Of a DNA stretch of 64,000 nt, positions 35,426-46,990 are shown piece after piece. The stretch lies in NCBI GenBank assembly GCA_020091685.1, contig CM034610.1:30135545-30199544 (forward strand). The letters run 5' to 3'. The notes below the pieces were generated by a model, which saw only the letters and a list, made by a program, of their open reading frames with translations, ran no database searches and was not told the DNA's origin. The translations under genes and the position numbers were made by a program. Numbering within the stretch: position 1 is the stretch's first letter; every line of letters begins with the position of its first letter. The DNA comes from Lutjanus erythropterus. Taxonomy: Eukaryota > Chordata > Actinopteri > Lutjaniformes > Lutjanidae.

Positions 35426-37299
35426 CAACCCACGGTTGCAGCCACACTAGAACTAGAGATTCAATGACTCCCCTCATCTCAGCCAAAATAGACAGTGAAC
35501 ATGATCTGTTGACAGTCATATCAACATCATTCCAGAAACATGACAACTTTTGTTCCAATTTCACTGCCTATATCTGCACAATATGCCACAGACGTGGCAA
35601 GGACAGTATTTTTCCAGGGTCCTCTTTTTCTTTCGCTTTCTGAACTAGGGTAAACAAAAATCACAGACAGCTTTTTGATTACAACTCTTCACTTCTCTTC
35701 ATAAACTCGATGTAGCTGTAGCAGCACTGCAGCAGCAATGCAGTCTGTGTGACCCACATGGGTGCGAGCCCCAGCAGTTGAGCGAGGTAGCCGTCACACA
35801 CAGGTACACACAAGAGGTGCGGCCCAGGCACAACGGTTTCATACAACTTTCCATCACACCTGAGGCTCCACCTCTCAACTTGTATTATCCAATGATTATA
35901 CAGGCCTCTGTGTGAGGACTTCCCTATCATCCAATGATCATTTTAGCTGAAGAATATTTACCACCTCGCCTCTCCACCATCCACTGATTGGCTGTTTATT
36001 AATACAGCTTTATCTCTATACGTCCCTTTAATCAGTGGCAGTAAAAAAATCTCCACAACCCCTGTAAACACACTTTGATGTGGAAAATTGGTTCTCCTCA
36101 GACACAGACATGACATTGATATAGATTTTCTCATCTCCAGCTCCTTTAATACTTTAATACAACTTTAATACTACTTATATTATTAATATTAATTACATTT
36201 TGTCCTGTGTATTTAGATGGAATCAGATCAATAAATGCCATTTAAAGTAAAGTAAAGGTTAAAGTCTTCCCATAGTCAACCAAGACTAAATATTTAATCA
36301 GCCAAAAGTGCACTACATGGGTCATATTGTAATAAAAGTATAATATAATTGTGGTGTATTAGTCTAGTCTAGTTTCACATATTGTTGTAAAGTTCATCAG
36401 TTTGTGTTTGTCTGTCCACAAGAGCAAGAGCAGGATATCCTGACGTTTCCACACACACAAATGCTCAACCTCCAAAAACACAATGCACCTTTCACACTCA
36501 GGCTGACTACATAGTTTCTCCATTATCCTGCTGGCTGGGCAGAATGACTTGTTCCACCCTAACACACACCACTCAATGCCTGCTCTATCTTAAAGGATCA
36601 ACTGTCCTCTATATACTATAAAGAGCTCACAGACCTCCCATGCTCTCTTTTTCTTACTGTCTATCTGTCACCAACTATGAAAAGACCATACAGTGTGGCC
36701 CACAGTCTTCACATACACACACGCATAACACGGACAGAATAAACAGCATCACTTGAGCCGATTGGCTAAAAATACACAACCTTCCTTTCTCTCACAGAGA
36801 TGCCCTCTCCCTCATAGAGACGAGCCCAAAATACTCCCCTCTTCATTTCACTGGGTTTTGTTGCACTTGGTACACTGCAGTCCCTCCACTGAAAGCCCCA
36901 AACACACACTGTTCCAGTAGATCTTCTTCCTTTTTTAACCACAAGTCTTTTTGGTCATTTTTATCCCCCTAAAAATCTTTGGATAAAACTAGAGTAAGAC
37001 TATGGCAAAAAGTCCCCTCCTCATCAACGGAGACACCACAGATCCCCCTACTGGCCCAAAAGAAATGACTGTCTCAGAGGTGGTCACATAAAAGAGACCC
37101 TCACAGCAAAGGAAATCACATGTTAAACAAACAGTAAACTTTCACTAATAATTATATATACACAAATAGAGCAAAAATATGTTAAACCTGAATTAATTGA
37201 TCAAACATAAATAAAAAGATGCATATAAAGCTAACAAATAAACACAAACTGAATCGTGTTCTGTTAAAAAAGAAAGTTTTCATATCACACTCATATCAG
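35426..37299. other. Gene-free stretch
   Basis: No exon is supported. An 83-codon - strand frame at 35,679-35,930 has fairly complex composition but no recognised family and no clear splice structure. A pair of inverted CCAATGAT-containing blocks lies at about 35,885-35,940. Confidence 0.35.
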
Positions 37300-37396
37300 A
37301 CAACATATATTATGATATAGTTACAGACTGATATTGCTATGATAGGCAAATATCGGCCCAATATATCAGTTGTCCAGTATATCAGTCTAGCCCTAC
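37300..37396 (-). mobile_element. Short DNA-repeat fragment (TAGGGCTAGACTGATAT end)
   Basis: It ends GATATATCAGTCTAGCCCTA-like sequence, the inverted form of a TAGGGCT-starting repeat, with GATATTGCTATGATAGGC inside. A similar inverted fragment, ending AAAGTCCAGGCCCTACATG, lies at 39,330-39,402. Confidence 0.4.
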
Positions 37397-39585
37397 TTTA
37401 TATGTATTATAGGCCATGTGATGATGTCACAGAATATGCAATATGTTGCTGTAGAAATAAAGCTTTGATTGATGATGGCAAGCCTAATTTAAACCAATAA
37501 TATCATGATAACCACCCATAAATCAACCTTCGACTTTTTTAAGACTCCTTAGTAAGCAACAGCATGGTATGCCGGGTTATGACACGCACACTTTTCAATG
37601 TCCCAGTTAAATTCCTCCCAGCATTATGTAGCATTTGTTTTACTCGGAAATGCGTCGCGATACTGAAGCTAGGGACTCAAGGAACACTGTTTCATCTGGA
37701 CTTCCAAGGTCCAGACCAGGATGGATTCATATATACCTGGTGTTCTCCAGAGAGTGTGAATTGTTGGTTGCAAATATCAGTTGTTGGTACTTTAATTTGG
37801 TAATATCTGTTTGGACAGTTTGTTCAGTCATTTAAATTACAATAAACACTTTATTGGGCGACTTTAGTGGTTCACCAGCTCCATTTGTTATTGTAGCACT
37901 CTGTTTTACTCTGTGATACTCTGTGAACAAGTGCTGAGGTCACGAGACTTTTGACAACCTGGTAATTTTTCATCACAGCTGAACCCAAAAGAAAGACGGC
38001 TAACACTAGCTACTGTCAGCCAGTGTCAGTGTCAACGCCCCCCTATTGTGGTATTTCCAACCTCCAAAATGAAAAATTTTCTCTGAATTCATGATGTGAA
38101 TTGTGACGTGTTTGGTGACATTTTCAGAAATGGCAGGTCAAGACACTGTAATTTTAGTAGTGTGTTTTTCTTTGTATATCCAGAGGAAAATGTTGATATT
38201 TTCAAGGGCCTCATCTTTTCATTATGCCTCTGTATTTCCTGCATCATGTTACCTGCTTGCTAAGTTGTTAGTCTCAGTGGATTCTAGATGCCAAAGGTTT
38301 TGGCACCCATGCCTTTTAGCAGCAATGATCTCACAACTTAACCACTTGAATGCCAAGCATATCACGTACACGACTTCTCATGATGCAACCACAAGCTCAG
38401 GAGATCCACAAAGTTAGCTGATATTAGCTCCCAGGTTCTTAGTGGAACACCAACTTCAGCTCCTACGTGTTGAACTTGTTGGACTTGTTGAAAATGTTTC
38501 AGTGTTAGTATTCTGTAGAGTATGACTTAGTACTGTCCTGCACAAGTGTTTCTCCCAGCAACACTGTCTCTTAGTCAGCTGATGCCACAGGAAACAGACA
38601 CTCAGAAGCTAGATGTTCAGACAATGTTGCCACTAATACGTCCAAAAATTGTCTTTGAAAAATGTAAAAAAAATGCAGTATCTTTGTATTTCCTCACACA
38701 CTAAGTTCAGTACAACTTTAAAGCTCTTACGATTTCAGTCTTTGTTGTGCGTTAGTGGTCGATAATGACAATCAAATTTGAAACTAACCAAATCATGGTA
38801 AAGTAATTGCTACACAGACACACTGGGGCCCTCAGGGACACTGAGGGTCCAGCCTCCTGGGGCAGTTTCCCGCTTCACCCACTGGGTAATCCAGCCTTGG
38901 ATCCATGCACATAATGTTATATAATTTCTCACTAATGATGTACTTCAAACTCTCAGAAATGTAAAGACTTGTCTTTCACTGTGGACTGCAATTGTTCATT
39001 CAAGCATGTACCTTTAAACTGAATAATGTGGGTTGTTTTTATTTTCATGCTTTATATGCAGCATTTGTTCATATTTGACACTTTTTCTTAATTCGAGTTT
39101 AATAGATACATAACTTTTGCTGTATGTGTGTTTTTTTTAAATTGAGTTATTTATAATTATTCAAAGAATCAGTGAAAGTTTACTGTTTCAGTGCCCTGAT
39201 ATCCATTTGAACAGTAAGATTTATTGTTAAACAGCAAAATAACCTGCCTGAGGTACATATCTTTGTCAGTGTAAACCAATTTTGAGAGATTGTTGTTTAA
39301 GATAAGATTGTTATTTATTTTGTATCCTGTATATCAGATGATATATTAATATTCATAATCATATTGGCATATTGGCATCGGCCCCAAAAGTCCAGGCCCT
39401 ACATGTAACTTGTTTTGAGTGCTCACTCCATGTCACACACTAGGTGCCTGCATGTTTCTTGATAGTGTGAGAGGAAGTAAAAGCGAGACAAAGAGAGGAC
39501 AAAGGGCATGTTCTGGTTGATGAAAACTTAAGGTGAACTCTGCTGGAGTCTCCCTCTCTTTCTGTAATATTCAATTTTGTTTATT
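37397..39585. other. Gene-free stretch
   Basis: No supported exon. The frames at 37,564-37,835 and 38,103-38,417 lack recognised motifs and splice support. Confidence 0.4.
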
Positions 39586-39589
39586 CAAA

Positions 39590-41192
39590 AGAGTTGGCAA
39601 AAGTACACACATTCTCTCCTCAAGTAGAAGTACAGATACATGTGTAACAAAAGTCTCTGATAAAAGTAGAAGTACTGATTCAACTTCTTTACTGCAGTAA
39701 AAGTGAAAAAGTTCAGGCTCTGAAATGTACTCAAAGTGTAAAAGTAAAAAGTTGCTCTCTGGAGAACATTTCTACTGATTGTTTCTGTGCAAAGCTGACT
39801 GAACCTCAACTTTTCACAACGGTCTGGTCTCTCTCATCTTGTTATTTGTTTTACGTTATTTTTATCTTGTCTTGTTACGTCTTTCACCTCACTTTCGTCT
39901 TGTTGAGTGTTATGTAGTTCTTTAGTTTTCATCTTGTTATGGCATTGTTGTTACATCTTTTCTATAATTTTTGTCTTAATACATTTCATCTTGTTATGTC
40001 ATAGTCGTCTCATCACGTCTTTTGAGTCATTTTCATCTCGTTACGTTGTTACATCTTTTACATAATTTTTCGTTATATATCTTTTATGTCATTTTCATCT
40101 TGTTATGTCATTGCCGTCTTGTCATGTCTTTTACATCATGTCGTTTTCATCTTGTCATTGTCATCTTTTTACGTCTTTTTTGTCAATTTCATCTTGTTAC
40201 GTTTTTGTCATCTTGTCACATCTTAATTAATAATTTTTGGCTGTTATGTCATTTTCGTCTTGTTACATATTTTACCACATTTTTGCCTTTTCATGTATTA
40301 TTACGTTGTTTTCGTTATCATAAGATAACGAATGTATTGTATTTGTATATTTGTATATTGTAATGTATTGTATTATGTATTTTACGCCATAGCCATCTTG
40401 TTACGTTGTATTCGTTGTGTTATATCTTTTACATCATTTACACCTTTGTATGACATCATTGTCTTGTCACGTCTGTTACATCATTTTTGCCTTGTTATGT
40501 ATTGTTATGTTGTTTTTGTCTTGTATGTCATTATCATCTTGTTATGCCTTTTACGTCACTGCAGTTTTGTTATGTATTGTTATGTCAGTGTCGCCTTGTT
40601 ACGTATTTTGCATAATTTTCATTGTTATGTTGTTGCGTGTTGTCACGACGTTTATTTCATTTTTGTCTAATCATGTCATATTCGTTTTGTTATATCATTT
40701 ATGTAATTTTATTATGTATTGTTACGTCATTGTCGTCTTGTAACATCTTCAATGTAATTTTTGTTATATCAAATTTGTTTTGTTACATCTTTGACGTAAT
40801 TTACATCTTGTTTTGCACTGTTACATCATTTTCGTCTTATGTCTTACACCCTTTACATTATTTTCATTTTGTTATGCTGTTTCCGTCATTTTCATCTTAC
40901 ATTGTTTTCGTGTTGTCCTGCCTTTTACACTGTTTTCGTCTTGTTATGTCCTTTTATGTTGTTTCTGTCTTATACATTTTTTTTTACATTGATTTCATCT
41001 TGCATTAACACTGAAGAAATGAGTCTGTTTGGAAAGTGTAAGGAGTAGAAAGTACAGATATTTGTGTTCAAATGTAGGGAGTAAAAGTAAAAAGTTGACA
41101 GACAAAGAAATACTGAAATTCAGTACAAATACCTCCAAACTCTACTTAGGTACAGCAGAAAAGTATTTGTACATAGTTACTTCTGACCTCTG
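39590..41192 (+). mobile_element. hAT-like MITE with internal ~30-bp minisatellite, copy 2
   Basis: The left arm starts AGAGTTGGCAAAAGTACAC and continues AAGTAGAAGTACAGATACAT. The right arm carries GTGTAAGGAGTAGAAAGTAC, then GTATTTGTACATAGTTACTT, and ends GACCTCTG at 41,192. The interior (about 39,835-41,000) is the longest of the four arrays, roughly 38 degenerate units of the type CATCTTGTTATGTCTTTTAC plus ten bases. Flanks TATTCAAA (39,582-39,589) and CATTCTAA (41,194-41,201) are similar but offset by one base, so the target-site duplication is only tentative. Long hydrophobic frames inside are artefacts. Confidence 0.7.
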
Positions 41193-41241
41193 GCATTCTA
41201 ATACATATGCAAAAGCATGCAGGCGTTTAATATACTGACGA

Positions 41242-41276
41242 GTGTGTGTGTGTGTGTGTGTGTGTTTGTGTGTGTG
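41242..41276. repeat. (GT)n microsatellite
   Basis: GT tract with one T interruption, immediately downstream (in - strand sense) of the candidate splice donor at 41,286. Confidence 0.9.
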
Positions 41277-41286
41277 CTCTCCTCAC

Positions 41287-41880
41287 CTGGGCCATGGTGC
41301 TCAGTTCCAGGTCCTCAGCATGGCTTGTGAAACCTCAGGTTGCTTCTCGGTAGATGATGTTGGGGTTGTGATGATGAAGGGGTGTGGTGGGAGTTCACTT
41401 CACACACACGGCTTGTATCACTCGTGTTGCTGGTGTGTTGCAAACCCACACACTCATTCACTCACACACCACCACCTCCTCCTCCTCCTCCTCCTCCTCC
41501 TCCTGTGTGACAGCACCGTCCTCTGAAACGCTCGCTCTTTGAATTACAATACTCCTCCTCTTTCTTTTTCTCCCCCTTTCTTCTCACTCTCTTCTTCCTG
41601 ACCACAACCTGTGTGCAATCCCCTATATTTTTTCTTTCCCACTGACACAGAAGGAGAGAATCAGTCGGAGTATCCCTTTATTTCTGTCCTCCACGCTCCT
41701 GTCTTCCCTGCTCCAGTATGTGGTTGGTTGTAATCTGGGCTCACACCGCTCACTGCCTCTCCTTTTCCTCCTCCTCTCGCTTGCTCTGCTCTGCTCTCTC
41801 TGCCTCTCAGCTGCTCCCCCTCCTCCTCCTCCTTCCTCTAAAACCTTTTCCCTCCCTCACTGTACACAGCATTAGTGAGA
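41287..41880 (-). other. Candidate 5' exon of a - strand gene (ends MAQ, then donor)
   Basis: Read on the - strand, a GA-rich leader runs down to GAGCACC-ATG-GCC-CAG and then GTGAGGAG. The ATG (41,295-41,293) has A at -3 and G at +4, and the donor after CAG (GT at 41,286-41,285) is near consensus. The first coding exon would therefore encode only MAQ, in phase 0. A short upstream frame (ATG CTG AGG ACC TGG AAC TGA) lies just before it. The 5' boundary is a guess. The gene is not identifiable from three residues, and downstream exons would lie leftward, beyond an intron that may fill much of 0-41 kb. Confidence 0.35.
41475..41504. repeat. (CCT)10 trinucleotide repeat
   Basis: Ten CCT units. 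It lies inside the candidate - strand 5' exon, where it would be transcribed as (AGG)n. Confidence 0.95.
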
Positions 41881-41899
41881 GACAGAGGGAAGGGGAGGG

Positions 41900-42480
41900 T
41901 GCAGGGATCAGAGGGATAGAGTATGTGTGTCTGTGTGTACCATGTGACCTGATGGTGTAGTAGGATTCCCCCAGCAGCTGTCGCAGTCATTCCTTCATAG
42001 TGCTTCACTATGAGCTTCATACACCTCCACTGATGACAGTGTTGGTAAACTGTCAATGGATCAGGGACACTTCACACCAGATGAGTCCCTGCTGCAAAGT
42101 GAAGGGCTTTATTGTCATTTCCTGCAGGTCTCACACGCAGTGTAAAATGTCTGAGGGAACAGTGTGGGGAAATTTGTGCAGAAGAGCAGACAAACTTATA
42201 GTTGCACTTTTCATAATAAAAGTGGAGTGTTATTAGAAAGGGGACACTCATAGTGACAAACCCACAGAGAACTTGAAGAGGTCACGCGATCGAGAGCAGA
42301 TCTCCACCAGACAACTTGAAAGGAATATTTGGATGCTACCTCTTTGTAATTACCAGTATTTTTGTTAACACCTGTAATTTAATTACATAATTCTTCTCAG
42401 TAACTGTCACACACTACAACAATTACATCCCTTATTTTGTAATTCATTTACATACAACAAGTTACATGTGAGTAGTTAAT
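41900..42480. other. Gene-free stretch
   Basis: No exon is supported. It could hold the upstream promoter of the candidate - strand 5' exon. Confidence 0.3.
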
Positions 42481-42482
42481 TT

Positions 42483-43170
42483 CAGTGGTGGGAAAAGCAC
42501 ACACATTGTTTACTCTAGCAGAAGCACAGATACTTCTGAAAAAAAAAAAAATAGACCCTGGCAAAGGTAGAAGTACTTTTAGTACTTTTTTACGTCTTTT
42601 ATATTGTTTTTATCTTGTTACATCTTTTAGGTTATTTTTGTCGTGCAACTTTTTATAAGTCGTTTTTGTCTTTTGTGGTGTTTTTCGTCCTCTTGTGGCT
42701 TCTGGGTCGTATTCGTCTTGATACATCTTTGAAATTGTTTTTGTTCTGTTATGTTTTTTATGTTGCTTTCAGCTTGTTATAATTTTTAGGTGATTTTCCC
42801 CTTGTTACGTCTATTAAGTTGTTTTTTACCTTTTTCTGTCTTTTAGGTAATTTTCACCACATTATGTCATATTCATGTTGTTATGTCTTTTATCTTGTTT
42901 TCTGTCCTGTTATGTCTTTCAGATCTTTGTCATCTTGTTACATCTTTTAAGTTATTTTTGTCCTCTTAATACTTTATGTTGTTTTTCGTCCTGTTTTGTC
43001 TTTTAGGTCATTTTCGTCTTGGAGTCTTTTATGCCATTTTTCTTCCTGTCGTGTCAATGCACTGCTGGAACCACCAAGGAATCATCTTTTCTGTGTGCTG
43101 TTTTGAAAATGTGAAGGGTACAAAGTACAGATATTTGTCCACACAATTTCAACAGTTTGCAACAGTGTAC
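42483..43170 (+). mobile_element. hAT-like MITE with internal ~30-bp minisatellite, copy 3 (right end lost)
   Basis: It starts CAGTGGTGGGAAAAGCACAC, a well-preserved hAT-type terminus, then CAGAAGCACAGATACTTCTG. The interior (about 42,580-43,065) is a shorter ~30-bp array. The right arm keeps TGTGAAGGGTACAAAGTACA and GATATTTGTCC but breaks off before the terminal inverted repeat. Confidence 0.65.
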
Positions 43171-43574
43171 TAAAAAAAAGTCATTGCTAAGATCTGGGAA
43201 CATGGCAACATCACTACAACAAGAGAAGAAACAATCAGACAGGTTCATCCAAATTATCTGACCCACTTTGTTTGGAGGTAAAACTGACAGTGAGTGCACC
43301 TGAAATAATTAATCAGTACACAGGAGAACTTTATGTACAACTATGGTAGGTAAGGCAAGTTCAAACCTGAAGCAGGAAGTCTTAAACTGTAAAGTAAACT
43401 GTGACTGAAGTTAACAAAGTACAGTTTCTGATCATGATTTGATGAGTTCTCTCGTTCAAAGAAGTCTGGCTGGTCTGGGGGTTTGTTTACAACCTGTCTG
43501 ACAACCTGCTCATGTTCCTTGCCCTGTCTGACTTCTTCTTAGTGATGCTGCTGTATTCCTAGATCTCAGCTATT

Positions 43575-43870
43575 AACTTGGTTACCGAGGCAGCTGGATT
43601 TGTGAGATCACAAAAGCCAATCAGCATCCTAGGAGGGACTACTGGCAGCTACAGGCACAGTTTTAGGTGTGACAACAGCGAGAAGCATCCATGAAAGCGT
43701 TGATTTGATTGGTTGAAGTTATCCCGTGTTAGATGTGATAGACAGATGCTTCATCCAATTACCTGCCAATTGTTTTTTGAAAGTGCCTGCCCTTTTCTAA
43801 ACAGTTTCTCACATCGACTTCCCAGATCGTTCTGTGTAATGAACTATCTGGCGTGTCAGGTTAGAGTTTG
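43575..43870 (+). repeat. Repeat family H, copy 3 (helicase part deleted)
   Basis: It carries CCGAGGCAGCTGGATTTGTG, CCTAGGAGGGACTACTGGCA, TTGATTTGATTGGTTGAA, GTTAGATGTGATAGACAGAT and GAACTATCTGGCGTGTCAGG in the same order as copy 1. The 150-180 bases encoding the helicase-like peptide are missing between GAAGCATCCATGAAAGCG and TTGATTTGATTGG. Confidence 0.6.
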
Positions 43871-45165
43871 GTATCTTATTTTGTGAATTTCATGTCATCA
43901 TCTACAGTCAGATGTCACCTGTAACAACAAAAGCTATCAGATAAAAATCAATGACAACAACAACAGGGCATCCTCTTTTCAGACAATGAACATTTTTTCT
44001 GATCAAAAAGTTGAACAGAATTCTGCCCAAAGGTTTCCTACTGATGACCAGAGAAGTACTGATGAGTTGTTCAATAACTATGTGATCAATGTATGGTTGT
44101 TCCAACATCAATACCAGTATCAGGAATGACTCTGATGCAGTCTAAAATGCTGGATTAGGTGGATTAGTGAATATGACATGAGTATGAGTCTATGTATTGA
44201 TGTGACATTCAAAAAAAAGACACTCAGAATTGATATTGGGAGGGAAAAAATGGTATTTGACCATTTTTAAATCAATAAAGCTATACTATATCAAAGAGAG
44301 GCCATGTATATTGACTGGATTAGACCTGACTTTTAATACTGAGAAGTAAAAGCAACCGACAGAAATCCCAGAATGTTGACATATTTGAAACATGTTCCCT
44401 TTTGTGTAATTTAATAGAAACACACACACAAGAAACCCAGTAACACACACATGTAGAGTCATTCTATCCTTGAGGAATGAGGAAAAGGACATCCTGTGGT
44501 GCTTCCCCTGAGCTGTATAGCTGGAAACTCCCACCCCACAACAACAGGAACGGGCAGGCTGGCCCGCCACAGCGGCCCACTGTTCTCCACTTCACAAATC
44601 ACTCTTATTACTCCTGTTTGCACAGTAGTTCAGTGTTCACAGACACGTGGCCTGGGAAACAAACATTCACCAGAGTTATGTCATTTATTGCTTTTCTGCT
44701 TATTTCTGCAGATTATTGCCTCTGGACAGTGAACGCATCTTTAAAATTTAATATACTATAATATACTCTGTTTAACAGGGGCGTATTAAGCAACCTGTGC
44801 GTACCAGTCCAGTGGTATACAGAACACAGAGTAATCCCAGATACTTCAAACAGGCTGTGAAGATTTTACAATGAAAGGTGAACAGCACCATCTGGTGCAC
44901 AATATGCTGCATATACATGGATTGAATTCACAGATTCATGGAGCTACAGTCAAACCAAGAATAGAATAAACTTGTGACATTTTGAGCCACAGGTTTAAAA
45001 ACAAGCATTGTCATCATCATACATAAGAGTTGATAAGATAATTACAGATGATGGTTTTGTTTGGAAAGTTTTACATTTAGATGTGGGTGAATATGATACA
45101 ATACTAATATTGAAGCCCATTTCTGTCAGTTTAAAAAGAAAAATGTCCCCATGGTAAGTCATACT
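43871..45165. other. Gene-free stretch
   Basis: No exon is supported. The segment at about 44,480-44,700 is non-repetitive and GC-richer and could be regulatory. Confidence 0.35.
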
Positions 45166-45169
45166 TATA

Positions 45170-45425
45170 GGATAAAAAGTCAAAATTACGACAAGAAGTC
45201 AAAATTATGAGATAAAAAGTCTTTTTTATGAGATAAGAAGTCAAAACTATGAGACAAAATTCATAATTATGAGATATAAAATAATAATTGAGATAAAAAG
45301 TCAACATAATGAGATAAAAAGCCTAAATTGAGAATAGAAGTCTTAGTTATGAGATTAAAAGTCATTATAATGTAATAAAAAGTCGAAATTATGAGATAAA
45401 AAAGTCATAATTACATAATAATAAT
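45170..45425 (+). repeat. ~21-bp minisatellite (AATTATGAGATAAAAAGTC), second array
   Basis: About 12 degenerate units of the same consensus as the array at 16,690-17,292. It ends roughly 200 bp upstream of the likely start region of the zinc-finger gene. Confidence 0.85.
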
Positions 45426-45599
45426 AGTGTTGGTCTGCTCAGTATTTTGGTCGTCACCTGTCGTTGAGGATTCAGTACAAAGAAAAGTGTGTTAAAGTTG
45501 AACATTAGGTGGCGCTATTGTTATCGGTACAATGAATGGCAACCGAAGAAGGAGCCACACTCCACTCCAGTAGGTGGTGGTGATGCGAAGAGGAAGAAG

Positions 45600-45930
45600 A
45601 TGAACCGTAGAAGAAGAAGCTGGCACAGCTCAGCTATGTTTTTAGCATTGCTTGTGACTCGTTAAGTTGACCGTGGGCAGTGAATTAACGGAACCTTACA
45701 GCTGGATAGTTAGCTGTGAGACTTGTACTGGTCGGAACGCCAGCTGCACATTAATAAAGTAAAACTGGCAGTTAACAGGTTGTGTTATAAATGTATTTAG
45801 CAGGTTGTTTCTCTCACAAGCTCGTGTTTGTGAACTGACAGCTTAGCTAGCTAGCCTTCCCGAGCTAAAGCTAACTGCGCTGCTTCTGTAGTGAGTGGCT
45901 GAAAAGAAAACGAGTGACACCGTCTGCAGG
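45600..45930 (+). other. Non-coding exon 1 and promoter region of the zinc-finger gene
   Basis: A splice donor GTAAGA at 45,931 follows CGTCTGCAGG. The region before it has a GAAGAAGAAG-rich block (45,585-45,625), which often lies near the start of fish zinc-finger genes. No start codon with a useful frame is present, so the exon would be 5' UTR. The transcription start is not resolved; 45,600 is a nominal boundary. Confidence 0.45.
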
Positions 45931-46366
45931 GTAAGAACTTACATTACATTTAGCTGTTGTTATGACTGACAGCACATAAAAACAGCTGGTTGAGCTGACA
46001 TTAGCTTAGCTGTTTGGTGTAGCGGAAATACCTCCTGTGTGTACCTACTGATCGTGTAAACCGCTGACTACAGCAAACTTGGTTAAAAGTTCTCACACTT
46101 TTGTTATCATGTGTGCAACTTCACGTACAGAAGCTACAGACAACAGCATGGATGTGTAATGGCTCTGTTGTTAAAGCAGCAGACATACAGACAAAGTGTA
46201 AACACGTGAACCATATATTTCTAAAATACGTGTATGAAAGATTACACAATAGCAACCAAAATAAAGTATTTTTTGGTATTTTTTGAAACAGGACTTTTTC
46301 CACTACCTGAAAACTGATAAATTTACCACAAGCAACTCTACAGTAGACTTAGCTGTTGTCTCTTAA

Positions 46367-46580
46367 AGGGATAGTTCACCCAAAAATAAAAATTCAGTCA
46401 TTATCAACTCACCTTCATGCTGATTGAAGGTCAGGTTTAGTTTTTCAGTCCACAAAACACTGCTGGAGTTTCACATGAAAACAGTGTCACAGAATCTCCC
46501 AAACAATAGAAGTGAATGATGACCAGTTTTCAAACGTAATAAAATAAACAAAAAAATCCTCCATACTGCTCATCTGGTCA
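46367..46580 (+). mobile_element. TTAA-flanked MITE, left-end fragment
   Basis: TTAA at 46,363-46,366 is followed by AGGGATAGTTCACCCAAAAA and TCAACTCACCTTCATGCTG, a left end that is widespread in teleosts. It matches the termini of the foldback elements at 6,347 and 62,052 only at the extreme end (AGGGAYAGTTCACC). No matching right end is found. It lies in intron 1 of the zinc-finger gene. Confidence 0.6.
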
Positions 46581-46990
46581 TCTATCCAAGTCTCCTAAAG
46601 CCCCGACACGCCGTTCACTTGTGTGCGCTCACCGTTACAACACACTCGCCCAGTTAAGACAGTGTGCACATGCATGTGAACAAGCTAAAGAAGAAGTAAA
46701 TCAAAGGCACTTATGAATGCTGTACTTATTCTTGTACAATTTTTGCCTTCAGATTTGAATGAGTTCTCTTTCTCTTGTAAAAATATCTTTCAGATCTCCA
46801 GTTCACTCTCCTGATTCTTGTGGCTGAATCTCCTGCCAGTAGAACAACATGTTGTGTTTGCAGACATGGCCAGAGCGAGGTGGGATCTGAGGAGCTGTGG
46901 ATCAATCCCGAGTGACAAGGAGGCTCGACTGCTCATGTCTACTCAATAAACACCCCCGTCCTTCGACTGGACCGTGGAGACCACCTCAGC

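Noticed and set aside
35679-35930. 83-codon - strand frame with complex composition
   Set aside because: No recognised family, no supporting splice sites and inverted-repeat-like blocks at its upstream edge; kept only as a weak possibility.
40022-41048. Hydrophobic frames of up to 128 codons
   Set aside because: The same minisatellite in copy 2 of the MITE; multiple frames are open at once, which is not how a real gene looks.
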